This document shows positions 16,687 through 25,840 of a stretch of 64,000 nt of DNA, one piece after another. The stretch lies in assembly GCA_017513005.1 (NCBI GenBank), contig JAFWDM010000078.1, positions 1 through 64,000 on the forward strand, given 5' to 3'. This stretch comes from Lachnospiraceae bacterium. GTDB lineage: Bacteria > Bacillota > Clostridia > Lachnospirales > Lachnospiraceae. The notes below the pieces were generated by a model. The model was not told where the DNA came from. It did no database searches and was given only the letters and a program-made list of their open reading frames with translations. Both the position numbers and the translations under genes were made by a program. The first letter of the stretch is position 1. Each line of letters opens with the position of its first letter.

Positions 16687-19098
16687 TTATTCGTCAAACA
16701 GGTGAAGATCCTCCAGGGAGACCTGGGAATACTTGCCGCGGGAACCCTTTCCCCTTTTGGCAGAATCTCCCGAAGGCCTGGTCTCCTGCTGCTCCTGCCC
16801 GGAAAAATTCCAGGCGTGAATATCCGGGGCACTGTTTTTCTGTTCCCGTTCGTTCGTGCCTTTGCCCGCCGCAGCGGCAGGAGATCCGTCCTCCGGCGAA
16901 GTCCCGTTACTGCCTGCCTCAGGCTCCGGCACACCTCTGCTGTTGTCTGTCTCTATGGCAGAAGATCCTGCCATCTCCAGCGCGGCCTGGCCATCGGCTG
17001 CTTTTATTTCCGGCGCAGCCTGGCCATCGGATGCCTCAGCTGCGGCCCCGTCGGAACCTCTCCTCGCGGCGCGCACCGTCTCGAGCATCTTCATGAATTC
17101 TTTTCCGGTGATGGTCTCCTGCCGGATCAGGAACTCGGCGATGACATCGAGAGCATCCATATTTTCGGAAAGGATGCGCTTCGCCTCCTGATAGCTGGTC
17201 TCCAGAATGCGGCGCACCTCCTCATCCACGGCGGCTGCAGTGACGTCGCTGCAGTTGAGGACCGTGCGGCCCTCCAGGTACTGGCTCTCGACAGTCGCCA
17301 GGCCCATGAGACCGAACCGGTCACTCATACCATATTGGGTGACCATATTGCGGGCGAGGGTCGTCGCACGCTCGATATCGTTCGAGGCGCCGGTCGTGAC
17401 ACTGTCAAATTTGAGTTCCTCCGCCGCACGGCCGCCCAGGAAACCGATGATCATGGCTTCGAGCTCCGCCTTGCTGTTGAGGTATTTTTCCTCCTCCGGG
17501 ACCTGCATGACATAACCCAGCGCCCCCATCGTGCGCGGCACGATCGTGATCTTCTGGACCGGTTCGGAATTCTTCTGGATGGCGCTGATCAGGGCGTGTC
17601 CGACCTCGTGATAGGACACGATGCGGCGCTCCTCTTTGCTCATGATACGGTCTTTTTTCTCTTTGCCGACCAGAACCTGTTCGACAGCCTCAAAGAGGTC
17701 CTTCTGGCTCACATACTGGCGGTGGTCCTTGACCGCATTGATGGCGGCCTCATTGATCATATTCGCCAAGTCGCTTCCCACGGCGCCGCTGGTGGCGAGG
17801 GCGATCTCCTCCAGATCGACCGTCTCGTCCATCCTGACGTCCTTGGCATGCACCTTCAGGATCGCGATGCGGCCCTTGAGGTCCGGGCGGTCCACGATGA
17901 TCCAGCGGTCAAAACGGCCGGGGCGCAGGAGCGCCTTGTCCAGGATCTCCGGCCGGTTGGTCGCGCCGATGATCAGGATTCCCTTGGACGCCTCAAAACC
18001 GTCCATCTCGGAGAGGAGCTGATTCAGGGTCTGCTCGCGCTCCTCGTTGCCTCCGCCGTAGCGGGAGTCACGGCTGCGGCCGATCGCATCGATCTCATCG
18101 ATAAAGATGATGCAGGGCGCATTCTTGTTTGCCTCCTTAAACAGGTCTCGCACACGGGAGGCACCCACGCCGACATAGAGCTCGATGAAATCTGAGCCCG
18201 TGAGGGAAAAGAAGGGCACATGCGCCTCGCCGGCCACTGCCTTGGCGAGCAGGGTCTTGCCGGTCCCGGGCGGGCCCACGAGCAGGGCGCCCTTGGGCAG
18301 ACGCGCGCCGATCTTGACATACCGGCCAGGATTGTGCAGGAAATCCACGACCTCCACGAGGGATTCCTTTGCCTCATCCTCGCCTGCGACGTCCTTGAAC
18401 GTGACGCCGGTCTCCTGCTGGACATATTCCTTCGCCGTACTCTTGCCGACATTGAAAATGCCTCCGCGGCCTCCGCCCATCCGGCGGAAAAGGATGCTCA
18501 GCAGCCCCCACATCAGGAGGATGGGGAGCACGTAGGAGAGCAGGAAGGAGACCACCATCCCCGAACTGTCGGGCACATAGGGATTGAAGGTGATCTTCGC
18601 CTCCAGAAGACGCTGGGTGAGGGCGTCCTCGGACTCCGCCAGGCCCGTATACAGTACGGCATCCGAATCCTTGAGATGGATCTCCAGACGGTCGGACTTC
18701 ATGTCGACCTCTGTCACCTTCTCCTGCTGGATATACTTGATAAATTCATTGTAGGAGATCTTGCGCGATTCGCCGTTGTCCCGCATAAAATAGCTGGCAC
18801 AGGCAAAAGCAATGATCGTCACCAGAAGCAGGATGAACATTGTCTGGCGGTTGGAACCGCTCCCGCCATTGCCGCTGCCGTCCCCGTTTCCGTTCCGGCC
18901 TCCGTTGCCGTCTGCGCCGCCGTTGTTCCCGCCGTCGCTGTTTCCATTTCTGCGGCCGCGGTTCCCATTTCCCCTGTTTCCGCCGCGTCCGCTCCGGCCG
19001 TCGCCGTTCCCGCCCCCGAACAGATCACCGGGGTCAAAACGGCGGATCCTCTCAGCAAAGGGGCCCTCCGGCCGCAGTCTTTCACTCATTTCGTACAT
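16687..19098 (-). CDS. ftsH: ATP-dependent zinc metalloprotease FtsH, with low-complexity extensions
   Basis: Membrane AAA+ protease that extracts and degrades membrane and short-lived soluble proteins. The core has two transmembrane helices (about 87-108 and 175-200), Walker A GPPGTGKT, Walker B and SRH region, and the zinc motif HEVGH. At 803 residues it is 150-200 longer than usual. The excess lies in an N-terminal Gly/Asn/Arg-rich segment (about 30-85, [23 protein letters not shown]) ahead of helix 1, and a Ser/Ala/Glu-rich C-terminal tail (about last 120 residues). I chose the ATG at 19098, which follows GGAGAGG closely; ATGs at 19110 and 19089 are alternatives. A strong promoter lies about 140 bp upstream. 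Confidence 0.95.
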   Translation of the reverse strand: MYEMSERLRPEGPFAERIRRFDPGDLFGGGNGDGRSGRGGNRGNGNRGRRNGNSDGGNNGGADGNGGRNGNGDGSGNGGSGSNRQTMFILLLVTIIAFACASYFMRDNGESRKISYNEFIKYIQQEKVTEVDMKSDRLEIHLKDSDAVLYTGLAESEDALTQRLLEAKITFNPYVPDSSGMVVSFLLSYVLPILLMWGLLSILFRRMGGGRGGIFNVGKSTAKEYVQQETGVTFKDVAGEDEAKESLVEVVDFLHNPGRYVKIGARLPKGALLVGPPGTGKTLLAKAVAGEAHVPFFSLTGSDFIELYVGVGASRVRDLFKEANKNAPCIIFIDEIDAIGRSRDSRYGGGNEEREQTLNQLLSEMDGFEASKGILIIGATNRPEILDKALLRPGRFDRWIIVDRPDLKGRIAILKVHAKDVRMDETVDLEEIALATSGAVGSDLANMINEAAINAVKDHRQYVSQKDLFEAVEQVLVGKEKKDRIMSKEERRIVSYHEVGHALISAIQKNSEPVQKITIVPRTMGALGYVMQVPEEEKYLNSKAELEAMIIGFLGGRAAEELKFDSVTTGASNDIERATTLARNMVTQYGMSDRFGLMGLATVESQYLEGRTVLNCSDVTAAAVDEEVRRILETSYQEAKRILSENMDALDVIAEFLIRQETITGKEFMKMLETVRAARRGSDGAAAEASDGQAAPEIKAADGQAALEMAGSSAIETDNSRGVPEPEAGSNGTSPEDGSPAAAAGKGTNEREQKNSAPDIHAWNFSGQEQQETRPSGDSAKRGKGSRGKYSQVSLEDLHLFDE

Positions 19099-19238
19099 AT
19101 TCCTCTCCATGGCAAAACGCCAAACACCACATCCGGTCCAGACAATTTTTATTTCGGTGAAGCCGGGATCCCCGGCATGTCTGTCTCCTGTAAAAGCATC
19201 CTTTTACAGATAAAAACATCTTCTGATAAAACCATCTT

Positions 19239-19267
19239 ATTATAAAGAAGAAAAACGTGCAAGGCAA
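19239..19267 (-). promoter_or_regulatory. Promoter of ftsH
   Basis: Minus strand: -35 TTGCCT, 17 bp spacer, -10 TATAAT. The leader before the ftsH start would be about 130 nt. No riboswitch or CIRCE element is seen in it. Confidence 0.6.
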
Positions 19268-19291
19268 TCCCCTGTTTTGCAACCGGCTGCC

Positions 19292-19350
19292 CGCCGGACA
19301 GGCCCCCCGCCGGACAGGTCCCCCGCACGACAACAACCCCGCCGGACAGG
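19292..19350. repeat. GCCGGACAGG short repeats
   Basis: Three GCCGGACAGG units between the ftsH promoter and the hsp20 terminator. The 362 bp spacer 19099-19460 holds this, the promoter and the terminator, and no gene. Confidence 0.5.
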
Positions 19351-19392
19351 AAAAAGCCCGCAGAACCGCCTTTAAGGTTCTGCGGGCCTTAC
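19350..19392 (-). terminator. Intrinsic terminator of hsp20
   Basis: 12 bp stem GCCCGCAGAACC / GGTTCTGCGGGC with a 7-8 nt loop, followed on the minus strand by TTTTT; about 70 bp after the hsp20 stop. Confidence 0.85.
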
Positions 19393-19460
19393 GCTCCCTT
19401 GTCTTATTTTCTTTTTCCGCCCTGCCGGAACGGTCCGTTCCGGTACCGGCTTATTCAGGA

Positions 19461-19922
19461 TCAGCCTTCGATCGCAATGGTCTTCTTCTCAGGAACCTTC
19501 GCTGCTTCCTTCTTCGGGACGAGCAGCTTCAGGACACCATCCTCATACTTCGCCTTGATCTCCTCCTCTGTGACATTGCGGCCGATGAAGAAGCTCCTCT
19601 GCATGGAACCGGAATAGCGCTCCTGGCGGATCACTCTGCCCTTCTCGTTCTTCGAATCCTTGTCAAGGCCCTTGGTTGCTGCAACGGTCAGGTTGCCCTT
19701 CTCCAGGGTCAGTGTGATGTCTTCCTTCTTGAAGCCGGGCAGGTCGATATCGATCTCATACTGGTCGTCGTGCTCGTGGACATCTGTCTTCATCAGACGG
19801 CCGGCGTTTTTGCCGTACAGCTTCCTGTCGACATCCTCAAAGCCGAGATCCCTGAAAGTCGGGAAACGGAAATCCATGAAGTCATCAAACAAATTCTCAC
19901 CAAAAATACTAGGATATAACAT
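19461..19922 (-). CDS. Small heat-shock protein, Hsp20/alpha-crystallin family
   Basis: ATP-independent holdase that keeps unfolding proteins soluble. The 153 residues hold an N-terminal aromatic region (FGENLFDDFMDFRFPTF), the alpha-crystallin domain (about 40-140: YEIDIDLPGFKKEDITLTLE; RQERYSGSMQRSFFI; YEDGVLKLLVPKK) and a short tail. The ATG at 19922 follows AGGAGG at 8 nt. The upstream region has a consensus promoter overlapped by a CIRCE operator, so HrcA repression released by heat is expected. This control is typical for groESL and dnaK and less so for hsp20. Confidence 0.96.
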   Translation of the reverse strand: MLYPSIFGENLFDDFMDFRFPTFRDLGFEDVDRKLYGKNAGRLMKTDVHEHDDQYEIDIDLPGFKKEDITLTLEKGNLTVAATKGLDKDSKNEKGRVIRQERYSGSMQRSFFIGRNVTEEEIKAKYEDGVLKLLVPKKEAAKVPEKKTIAIEG

Positions 19923-20081
19923 GATCTTTACCTCCTGTAGACTGATATTTGCGCAGGATCCGCAGCCGGTCTGCGGCTGGTCTGCAGTTGTCCTGACGTA
20001 TTGTTATTTTTGCGGAACAACGCAACAGGTTTTCAAATATCTTTCTTTCAATATCTTTCCTGTTTCCTTTGTTCTATATGT

Positions 20082-20110
20082 GTTATAACACTTATTGTTA
20101 GCACTGTCAA
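20082..20110 (-). promoter_or_regulatory. SigA-type promoter of hsp20
   Basis: Minus strand: TTGACA, 17 bp, TATAAC. The -35 lies inside the CIRCE spacer, so bound HrcA would block polymerase. Leader about 150 nt. Confidence 0.75.
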
Positions 20111-20124
20111 GGGGTGAGTGCTAA
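20098..20124. promoter_or_regulatory. CIRCE operator (HrcA binding site)
   Basis: TTAGCACTG-N9-GAGTGCTAA, one mismatch from the CIRCE consensus TTAGCACTC-N9-GAGTGCTAA. The arms and the 9 bp spacer are exact otherwise. It overlaps the hsp20 promoter. hrcA itself is not in the window. Confidence 0.9.
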
Positions 20125-20258
20125 TTTTCTTCAAAAGATTTACAAACCTTCTGAAATACAGTACATTTACACTCAGAATCAGGACTTGCAGGCTGTCTCT
20201 TTTCCGCCTAAACATCCGTGCGCATTAAAAAGCATGTCAGGGGAGATGCGGGACACAT

Positions 20259-20339
20259 GCCGCCTGTACGGGACTGCCCAGCCAGGATATAACCCGCGCC
20301 TCGATTGCGGAGGAAACCCGCCGCCTGTATGGGACTGCC
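20259..20339. repeat. 20 bp direct repeat upstream of the MATE gene
   Basis: GCCGCCTGTACGGGACTGCC at 20259-20278 and GCCGCCTGTATGGGACTGCC at 20320-20339, one mismatch. The rest of the spacer 20125-20426 has no clear promoter or gene. Confidence 0.6.
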
Positions 20340-20426
20340 GGTTCGGAAACGGATCCGGAAGTGGATATAGAAAAGGATTCGAAAAGGGAAACAAAAACAG
20401 AAACGGAACTGGAAAAGGAAACAAAA

Positions 20427-21812
20427 ATGGAAACGGAACTGGAAAGGGAAATGGAAAGACAGGAGGAGGAGAGAAACCGCTATCTCTTCGAGAAAATGCC
20501 GGTGGTCCGGGCACTGGCCGCCATGGCGGTTCCGACTGTGATCTCCCAGCTGATCGTGCTGGTCCACAACATGGCGGATACCTTTTTCATCGGCCGTACG
20601 AACGATCCCTACATGGTGGCGGGCGCGGCCCTGATCCTGCCGATCTTCAATGTCTGCATCGCGGTCGCAAATATTGCCGGCACCGGCGGAGGGACCCTGA
20701 TCGCCCGACTCATGGGCGCGGACGAGCCCGGGAAAGCCCGGCGCGTCGCCTCCTTCAGCATCTGGTTTTCTGTCTTCGGCGGCCTGCTCTTCGCCGTGCT
20801 GACAGGGGTCTTCATGCATCCCCTTCTCACATTTCTGGGGGCGAGCGCACAGACCTTTGAATATGCCAGGCAGTACTGCTTCTGTGTGATCGTCATCGGC
20901 GCGGCGCCTACGATCACGGCCATGACGATGGGAAACCTCCTGCGCAACGTCGGCTGCTCAAAGCAGGCCGGATTTGCCATTTCAATGGGCGGGGTGATCA
21001 ATATCATCCTGGATCCGATCTTTATGTTCGTACTCCTGCCGCCCGGCATGGAGATAATGGGTGCCGGCATCGCCACGACGATCGCCAACACGATCACCTG
21101 TATCTACTTCATCGTGCTGATCCTGCGCCTGCATAACCCCATCCTGCACTTCTCCCTGCGGGACGGCCTGCCGGAAGCCCCTGCGCTGGCCTCCTTCTTC
21201 GGCGTCGGGCTTCCCGCAGCCATGGGGCCCTTCCTCTTTGACCTGGACTATATCGTTCTCGACCGCCTGATGGCCGCCCACAGCGACATCGCCCTGGCCG
21301 CCATCGGCATCGTCCTCAAGGTGGAACGTCTGCCGCTCAACGTCGGGATCGGCCTGTGTCTGGGGATGGTGCCCCTCGCCGCCTATAACTACTCCGCAAA
21401 AAACATCCCCCGTATGAACGAAGTCTTTCGGGCAGCCCGCACCGCAGGCATCCTGATCAGCATCGGCAGCATCATCCTCTACGAACTGTTCGCCCCGCAG
21501 CTGATGCGCATCTTCATCGGCGATCCCTCGACCATCGCGCTGGGCTCCGACTTTCTCCGCATCCGCATGCTGGCGACCATCATGATGTTCCTGAGCTTCA
21601 TCTATGTCTACTTCTTCCAGGCGCTGGGACACGGACGTATGTCCCTCCTGCTCGTGGTTCTGCGCTGGCTCGCCGTGAACATCCCCATGCTCTTTGTGCT
21701 CGACCATTTCTTCGGCCAGTACGGTCTCGCCTGGTCCCAGTTTATCAGTGACACCTTCGTCGCCCTCCTCTCCTGGGCGGTCTACTGCATGTACCGGCGG
21801 AAAAATCTGTGA
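20427..21812 (+). CDS. MATE-family multidrug/sodium antiporter
   Basis: Twelve-helix cation-coupled exporter of the MATE family (NorM/DinF group), 461 residues from the chosen start. Typical motifs: MAVPTVISQLIVLVHNMADTFFIGR near helix 1-2 and the matching second-half region GLPAAMGPFLFDLDYIVLDR. The substrate is unknown. The 5' end is a run of ACGGAACTGGAAAAGG-like repeats that encode a Lys/Glu/Thr-rich tail; a GTG at 20361 would add 22 such residues. I prefer the ATG at 20427, which follows AAAGGAAACAAAA; the ATG at 20451 is also possible. The next gene starts 6 bp after its stop. Confidence 0.92.
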   Translation: METELEREMERQEEERNRYLFEKMPVVRALAAMAVPTVISQLIVLVHNMADTFFIGRTNDPYMVAGAALILPIFNVCIAVANIAGTGGGTLIARLMGADEPGKARRVASFSIWFSVFGGLLFAVLTGVFMHPLLTFLGASAQTFEYARQYCFCVIVIGAAPTITAMTMGNLLRNVGCSKQAGFAISMGGVINIILDPIFMFVLLPPGMEIMGAGIATTIANTITCIYFIVLILRLHNPILHFSLRDGLPEAPALASFFGVGLPAAMGPFLFDLDYIVLDRLMAAHSDIALAAIGIVLKVERLPLNVGIGLCLGMVPLAAYNYSAKNIPRMNEVFRAARTAGILISIGSIILYELFAPQLMRIFIGDPSTIALGSDFLRIRMLATIMMFLSFIYVYFFQALGHGRMSLLLVVLRWLAVNIPMLFVLDHFFGQYGLAWSQFISDTFVALLSWAVYCMYRRKNL

Positions 21813-21818
21813 AAAACT

Positions 21819-22787
21819 ATGCGTCAGAAAATGGTATCCGAATACCTGAAGGAACGATTCGGAACAAAAGTCTATAAGCTGTCCCTCTCGAGCGGGTGTA
21901 CCTGCCCCAACCGGGACGGACTGATCGGAATGGGAGGCTGTACTTTCTGCTCCGAAGGCGGCTCCGGAGAATTTGCCGCGCCGCCCCTGCCGCTGGAGGA
22001 CCAGATCCGGCTTGCGCGGAAACGGGTCGATGCAAAGATCCCTGCCCGCATCCCCCCGGACGAGCGCCGGTATATCGCATATTTCCAGTCCTTTACCAAC
22101 ACCTATGTGAGAACGGAAGCAGAACGGATAAAGCTCCGCTCTCTGTACACGGAAGCGGTCCGGCGCCCGGAGATCGCAGCTCTTTCCATCGGCACCCGCC
22201 CGGACTGCCTGCCTCCGGAGATCCTGGACATGCTCGCGGACCTGCAAAAGGTAAAGCCCGTATGGGTGGAGCTGGGACTCCAGACCGTTCATGAAAAAAC
22301 AGCTGCTGCGATCCGCCGCGGCTATTCCCTGCCGGTATTTGAGAAGGCGGTACGGGATCTGAAAGAGATCGGTGTCGAGGTGATCGTCCATGTGATCCTG
22401 GGGCTTCCCGGGGAGACCCGGGAGGAAATGCTGGAAACAGTCCGGTATCTTGCAGAGCTGCATGTGCATACCGCGCACAGCAATAATACGCCCTCCGCAG
22501 AGCTCCCTGCCGGGTCGGGACGGGCCATCGACGGAATCAAGCTCCAGCAGCTGCAGATCCTGCGCGGTACACCTGTGGGAGAACAATACCTGCAAGATCC
22601 CTTTCCCGTCATGACACTGGATGCATACTGTGCTCTGATCCGGGACTGCCTCGACCTCCTGCCGGAGGACATCGTGATCCACCGGCTGACAGGAGACGGA
22701 CCAAAGTCCCTGCTGATCGCTCCCCTCTGGTCTGCGGACAAAAAACGTGTCTTGAATACAATGAAGCGTGTCCTGAATACGACGTAA
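21819..22787 (+). CDS. Radical SAM protein of the YhcC/TIGR01212 family
   Basis: 322 residues. The Fe-S motif is the family form CTCPNRDGLIGMGGCTFC (three Cys spaced for a [4Fe-4S]-SAM cluster), followed by FQSFTNTY and LSIGTRPDCLP, GLQTVHEKT and ILGLPGETREEM. The family resembles Elp3 and its role is unproven. An insertion (about 220-240, HTAHSNNTPSAELPAGSG) breaks a normally compact loop. It starts 6 bp after the MATE gene with only a weak ribosome-binding site, suggesting coupling. The last 14 codons and the DNA beyond form a 21 bp repeat array; the TAA is the end of unit two. Confidence 0.88.
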   Translation: MRQKMVSEYLKERFGTKVYKLSLSSGCTCPNRDGLIGMGGCTFCSEGGSGEFAAPPLPLEDQIRLARKRVDAKIPARIPPDERRYIAYFQSFTNTYVRTEAERIKLRSLYTEAVRRPEIAALSIGTRPDCLPPEILDMLADLQKVKPVWVELGLQTVHEKTAAAIRRGYSLPVFEKAVRDLKEIGVEVIVHVILGLPGETREEMLETVRYLAELHVHTAHSNNTPSAELPAGSGRAIDGIKLQQLQILRGTPVGEQYLQDPFPVMTLDAYCALIRDCLDLLPEDIVIHRLTGDGPKSLLIAPLWSADKKRVLNTMKRVLNTT

Positions 22788-22871
22788 ATCTTCCTGCATT
22801 CGATATAACGTATTCTGAATTTGGTGCAAACTATCTTTACTGCGATGTAAAGCGTTTCTATAATAAAACAA
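22746..22871. repeat. 21 bp degenerate tandem array spanning the radical SAM stop codon
   Basis: Six consecutive 21 bp units from 22746; unit two ends with the gene's TAA at 22787. Units share the frame T(C/T)TGAAT...(T)AA and drift downstream (CGTGTCTTGAATACAATGAAG, CGTGTCCTGAATACGACGTA, CGTATTCTGAATTTGGTGCA). Confidence 0.65.
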
Positions 22872-22888
22872 GTCGGACGCTTCTTCGT

Positions 22889-23728
22889 TTAAAACCTGTC
22901 CCGCCCGGATGTCCCAGTCCCTCTCGCGATCTCTTCGTTCCGCAGAATCCTCTGCCGGATCCTGCAAAAATCGATCCGGCAGAGTCCGTCCGAGATCAGG
23001 ACCGGTACCTTGTCCTCGAAGGTATATTCAGCCGCCGCACCCTCCTTCCGGTTTCGTTCCCTGAAATCGAAAACACTGACTGTAAAATCCCAGGGATTAA
23101 TGATCCAGTATTCCCGGACACCATGCCTTTTGTACAGCTCCCGCTTCCGCCACAAATCGTTGGCCGGGTTCGACGGGGAAAGGACTTCGATTATAAAATC
23201 CGGCGCTAAGGCGACGGCAGCGTCTGTCTTCCTCCGGTTCTCATTCCGGCCGTTTACACATCGCACATAAACATCCGGCTGGACGATCGTATCTCTTTTA
23301 TTCCCAAGTTCCACATCGGAAGGCGCGATGACCACCATGCACGGCGCATCATGCCTGTCAATACAGCCGTCGATCTGTTTTGCAATCTCCAATAACACCG
23401 TCTGATGCGGCAGCGTGGGCGCTGCCATCTCATAAAAGACACCGTCAATCAATTCCACCCGCAGATCGTCAGGCAGGGACAGATAGTCCTCTTTTGTGTG
23501 GCCGCCCCCCTTCGGAATCCGCGGATCCTGTTTCCCGTCTTCCTGTTCACTGGTCACCACACCCCCTGTCTGATCGTCCTTTCCTTTGCGGTATTCCCGT
23601 TCCGCGTTTTCCATATACGCGGCAGCGCCCGAAGGCTCCTGCACCATCCCGTCCGTCAGCAGGCGGTTTTCCGGATCATTTCCCGGTTTCTTTCCCGGGT
23701 CATTCTCCTTATTATTCCAGCGTGCCAT
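22889..23728 (-). CDS. Uma2 family (DUF820) putative endonuclease
   Basis: 279 residues. The last 190 form the PD-(D/E)xK-like Uma2 fold: DDLRVELIDGVFYEM, IVQPDVYVRC, APDFIIEVLSPSNP, and VREYWIINP, which carry the acidic and lysine positions of the nuclease-like core. The first 80 residues are hydrophilic and unrelated, probably disordered. Uma2 proteins are common in clostridia and cyanobacteria; their targets are unknown. The ATG at 23728 follows AAAGGAG. A consensus promoter lies 100 bp upstream. It is convergent with the radical SAM gene. Confidence 0.85.
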   Translation of the reverse strand: MARWNNKENDPGKKPGNDPENRLLTDGMVQEPSGAAAYMENAEREYRKGKDDQTGGVVTSEQEDGKQDPRIPKGGGHTKEDYLSLPDDLRVELIDGVFYEMAAPTLPHQTVLLEIAKQIDGCIDRHDAPCMVVIAPSDVELGNKRDTIVQPDVYVRCVNGRNENRRKTDAAVALAPDFIIEVLSPSNPANDLWRKRELYKRHGVREYWIINPWDFTVSVFDFRERNRKEGAAAEYTFEDKVPVLISDGLCRIDFCRIRQRILRNEEIARGTGTSGRDRF

Positions 23729-23829
23729 CTTTTCTCCTTTGCATTCAGTCGAATTTTCCTGCAGCGAAGGACGCCGTTCTCACGCATCAGAAGAAATATC
23801 TGATCCTCAATCAGTATCCTTTGGGTATT

Positions 23830-23857
23830 ATTATAGCACAAAGGCTTCCTTTGTCAA
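23830..23857 (-). promoter_or_regulatory. Consensus promoter of the Uma2 gene
   Basis: Minus strand: TTGACA, 16 bp, TATAAT. The downstream leader of about 95 nt has no clear structure. Confidence 0.7.
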
Positions 23858-23957
23858 TACGTTTATTCGAACCATCGTACAGAAGACTTTCCGCTTTGCT
23901 GCCGCCTCTCGAGGCTTCAGACAGGTCTGCAGCTCTGTTTTGACTATCTCCTTCGGG

Positions 23958-23992
23958 CAAAAAAAGAGACAGAGATCTGCTCTCTGTCTCCA
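23958..23992 (-). terminator. Intrinsic terminator of the patatin gene
   Basis: 10 bp perfect stem GAGACAGAGA / TCTCTGTCTC with 5 nt loop, then TTTTTT on the minus strand. It lies about 120 bp past the patatin stop, after the 14-15 bp array. Confidence 0.8.
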
Positions 23993-24032
23993 GGTCTGAC
24001 CGGCAGGCACATCCAGGCACATCTGTGCCATG

Positions 24033-24126
24033 CCGTTTTTTTATGATTCCGTTTTTATGATTCCGTTTTTTACGATTCTGTCTTCACGATTCCGTTCTCA
24101 TGATTCCGTTTTCATGATTCTGTTTT
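24033..24126. repeat. 14-15 bp tandem array at the 3' end of the patatin gene
   Basis: On the minus strand six units of AAACGGAATCATGA type. The first (ACAGAATCATGA) contains the patatin stop codon TGA and encodes its last Glu-Ser. The array continues about 80 bp downstream. Confidence 0.8.
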
Positions 24127-25362
24127 CTTTTCGGTTTCCGGGTTCTTCTCAAGCGAAGCACTCTGCTTTAAAGCCTTCATGCTGCCGGGTTTCCAGGTCT
24201 TTCTGTGCCTGCGGCTTCGCGGTATACTTCCCGCAGACGGTAAGGGACTGACACACTCCGGCTCGTCCCGCTCCGGTCCGCAGGAGGCTTCTTCATGAAT
24301 GACTGCACTGACTGCAGCAGTCTTTGCGGGAATCGTCTCGGGGGAGGCCGCAGCCGGTCTTTTCTCTGCTGCGGACGGTACGGGAGTCACAGTGCTCCTT
24401 TCTGTTACCGCTGCCGCATCCGTCCCGCCTGCTGCACCGAGGGCTGCCAGCGGTGCGCTGCTCAAAGCGGTCTCTCCCAGCGCGGTCTCTCCCTTCGCTG
24501 CCTCTCCCTTCGCTTCAGCCAGGAACTGCCGGATCGCCGGCAGCAGGCGCCTGGCCGTCCTGCGTCCCTCCTTGTAGGCTGCGCGGATCTTCGCGCGGTC
24601 ATGCTCGACGCGGCCCACGTCGATCGCCTCCTTCGGGCGGATGACAAACGCGGCTTTCTCATTCTCGCGCTGCCGGATATAGGCCAGGGTCTTGTTATAA
24701 CCGATGTGGCGGTTCTCGATGGCCTCCAGCACCGCGGGGTATTCGCGCAGGGCGGGGCGCATTACAGCCATCATGGGATTGGCTTTTTTTACGTAGCCGG
24801 CGGGACGTGTGAGGACCACGACGTTCCGCTCATACCCCTCGTTCTCCATGAAACGGAGAGGGACCGAGTCCGAGATCCCGCCATCGAGAAGCTTATAGCC
24901 GCCGACTTCGACGATCCTGGAGACCAGGGGCATGGAACCGGATGCCCGGAACCATTCCAGCATCTCCCAGTCCCCGTCTTTGTCACAGCAGTGGTAGACC
25001 GGAAGGCCGGTCTCGACGTCCGTGCACACCAGATAAAAGGACATGGGATTCTCCCGAAAGGCCTTCCAGTCGAAAGGATCCAGTTTCTCCGGAATCTCAT
25101 GGTAACAGAACCGGGCGTTGAACAGGTCCCCTGTTTTGAGCAGCGACCGCACGCTCGAATAACGCGGATCCTTCGCAAAACGCAGATTATAGCGGATCGC
25201 CCGTCTGGGCTGACGGGATTTGTAATTGCATCCGAATGCCGCCCCGGCGGATACGCCGACCGCGCCGTCGAATGCGATCCCCTCTTCCATCAGAACATCC
25301 AGAACACCCGCTGAAAAAATACCGCGGATCCCGCCGCCCTCAAGTACCAGACCTGTCTTCAT
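24112..25362 (-). CDS. Patatin-like phospholipase
   Basis: Serine acyl hydrolase of the patatin/RssA group. The 416 residues show the oxyanion loop GGGIRG (9-14), nucleophile elbow GVSAG (36-40, Ser38) and the DGG dyad aspartate near 165, so the Ser-Asp dyad is complete. The catalytic region ends near 285. The last 130 residues are low-complexity (GETALGETALSS, SAAEKRPAAASPE) and are not part of the family fold. Lipid hydrolysis is expected; the substrate is unknown. The ATG at 25362 follows AGGAGGAAAAGACAG. Its stop lies in a 14-15 bp array and a 22 bp array lies upstream. Confidence 0.9.
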   Translation of the reverse strand: MKTGLVLEGGGIRGIFSAGVLDVLMEEGIAFDGAVGVSAGAAFGCNYKSRQPRRAIRYNLRFAKDPRYSSVRSLLKTGDLFNARFCYHEIPEKLDPFDWKAFRENPMSFYLVCTDVETGLPVYHCCDKDGDWEMLEWFRASGSMPLVSRIVEVGGYKLLDGGISDSVPLRFMENEGYERNVVVLTRPAGYVKKANPMMAVMRPALREYPAVLEAIENRHIGYNKTLAYIRQRENEKAAFVIRPKEAIDVGRVEHDRAKIRAAYKEGRRTARRLLPAIRQFLAEAKGEAAKGETALGETALSSAPLAALGAAGGTDAAAVTERSTVTPVPSAAEKRPAAASPETIPAKTAAVSAVIHEEASCGPERDEPECVSPLPSAGSIPRSRRHRKTWKPGSMKALKQSASLEKNPETEKKTES

Positions 25363-25457
25363 CTGTCTTTTCCTCCTGCTTCCGACATGATGGTTCTACT
25401 CATTCGTCATCGCATATCACGCAGACCGTAACTTCCACCTGAAAAACCAAAAACCTG

Positions 25458-25587
25458 CTGCTATAGAAAAAGGCCGTAACTGCCATAGAAAAAAGCCGCA
25501 GCTGCCATAGAAAAAAGCCGCAGCTGCCATAGAAAAAGGCCGTAACCGCCATAGAAAAAGGCCGCAGCCGGCATATAAAAAACCGGG
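25458..25587. repeat. 22 bp tandem array upstream of the patatin gene
   Basis: Five 22 bp units CTGCCATAGAAAAAAGCCGC-AG (25458-25567) and a decayed sixth. Two neighbouring units are identical. It occupies the region where a patatin promoter would be sought; the DNA from 25588 to 25788 is AT-rich without a clear feature. Confidence 0.85.
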
Positions 25588-25788
25588 TAAGCCGTCCGCC
25601 GGATCCGCCGGTGCAACCCCCTTCCTATCATAACACAATCTTTCTGCTTATTTTATTTTCTTTTTAGATTTCATCTATTACGTTTTTAGAATCATAGTGT
25701 AATATACTTACTGTAAACGAAAGGCAACGACAGATTCCCCCTTCGTTTTTCGTTTCAAACAAGATTTTCATACTCCCCCTTTATGTGA

Positions 25789-25840
25789 AAAAGCCCTTCA
25801 CAATGGCTCTGAACGATCAGGCCCATTGTGAAGGGCTTTT
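25789..25840. terminator. Long bidirectional terminator
   Basis: 18 bp perfect stem AAAAGCCCTTCACAATGG / CCATTGTGAAGGGCTTTT around a 16 nt loop. It lies downstream of the large lipoprotein gene on the minus strand. Confidence 0.85.

Noticed and set aside
25458..25587. Regular 22 bp repeats, CRISPR-like at first sight
   Set aside because: Units are directly adjacent with no unique spacers, and no cas genes are present. The same applies to all other arrays in the window.
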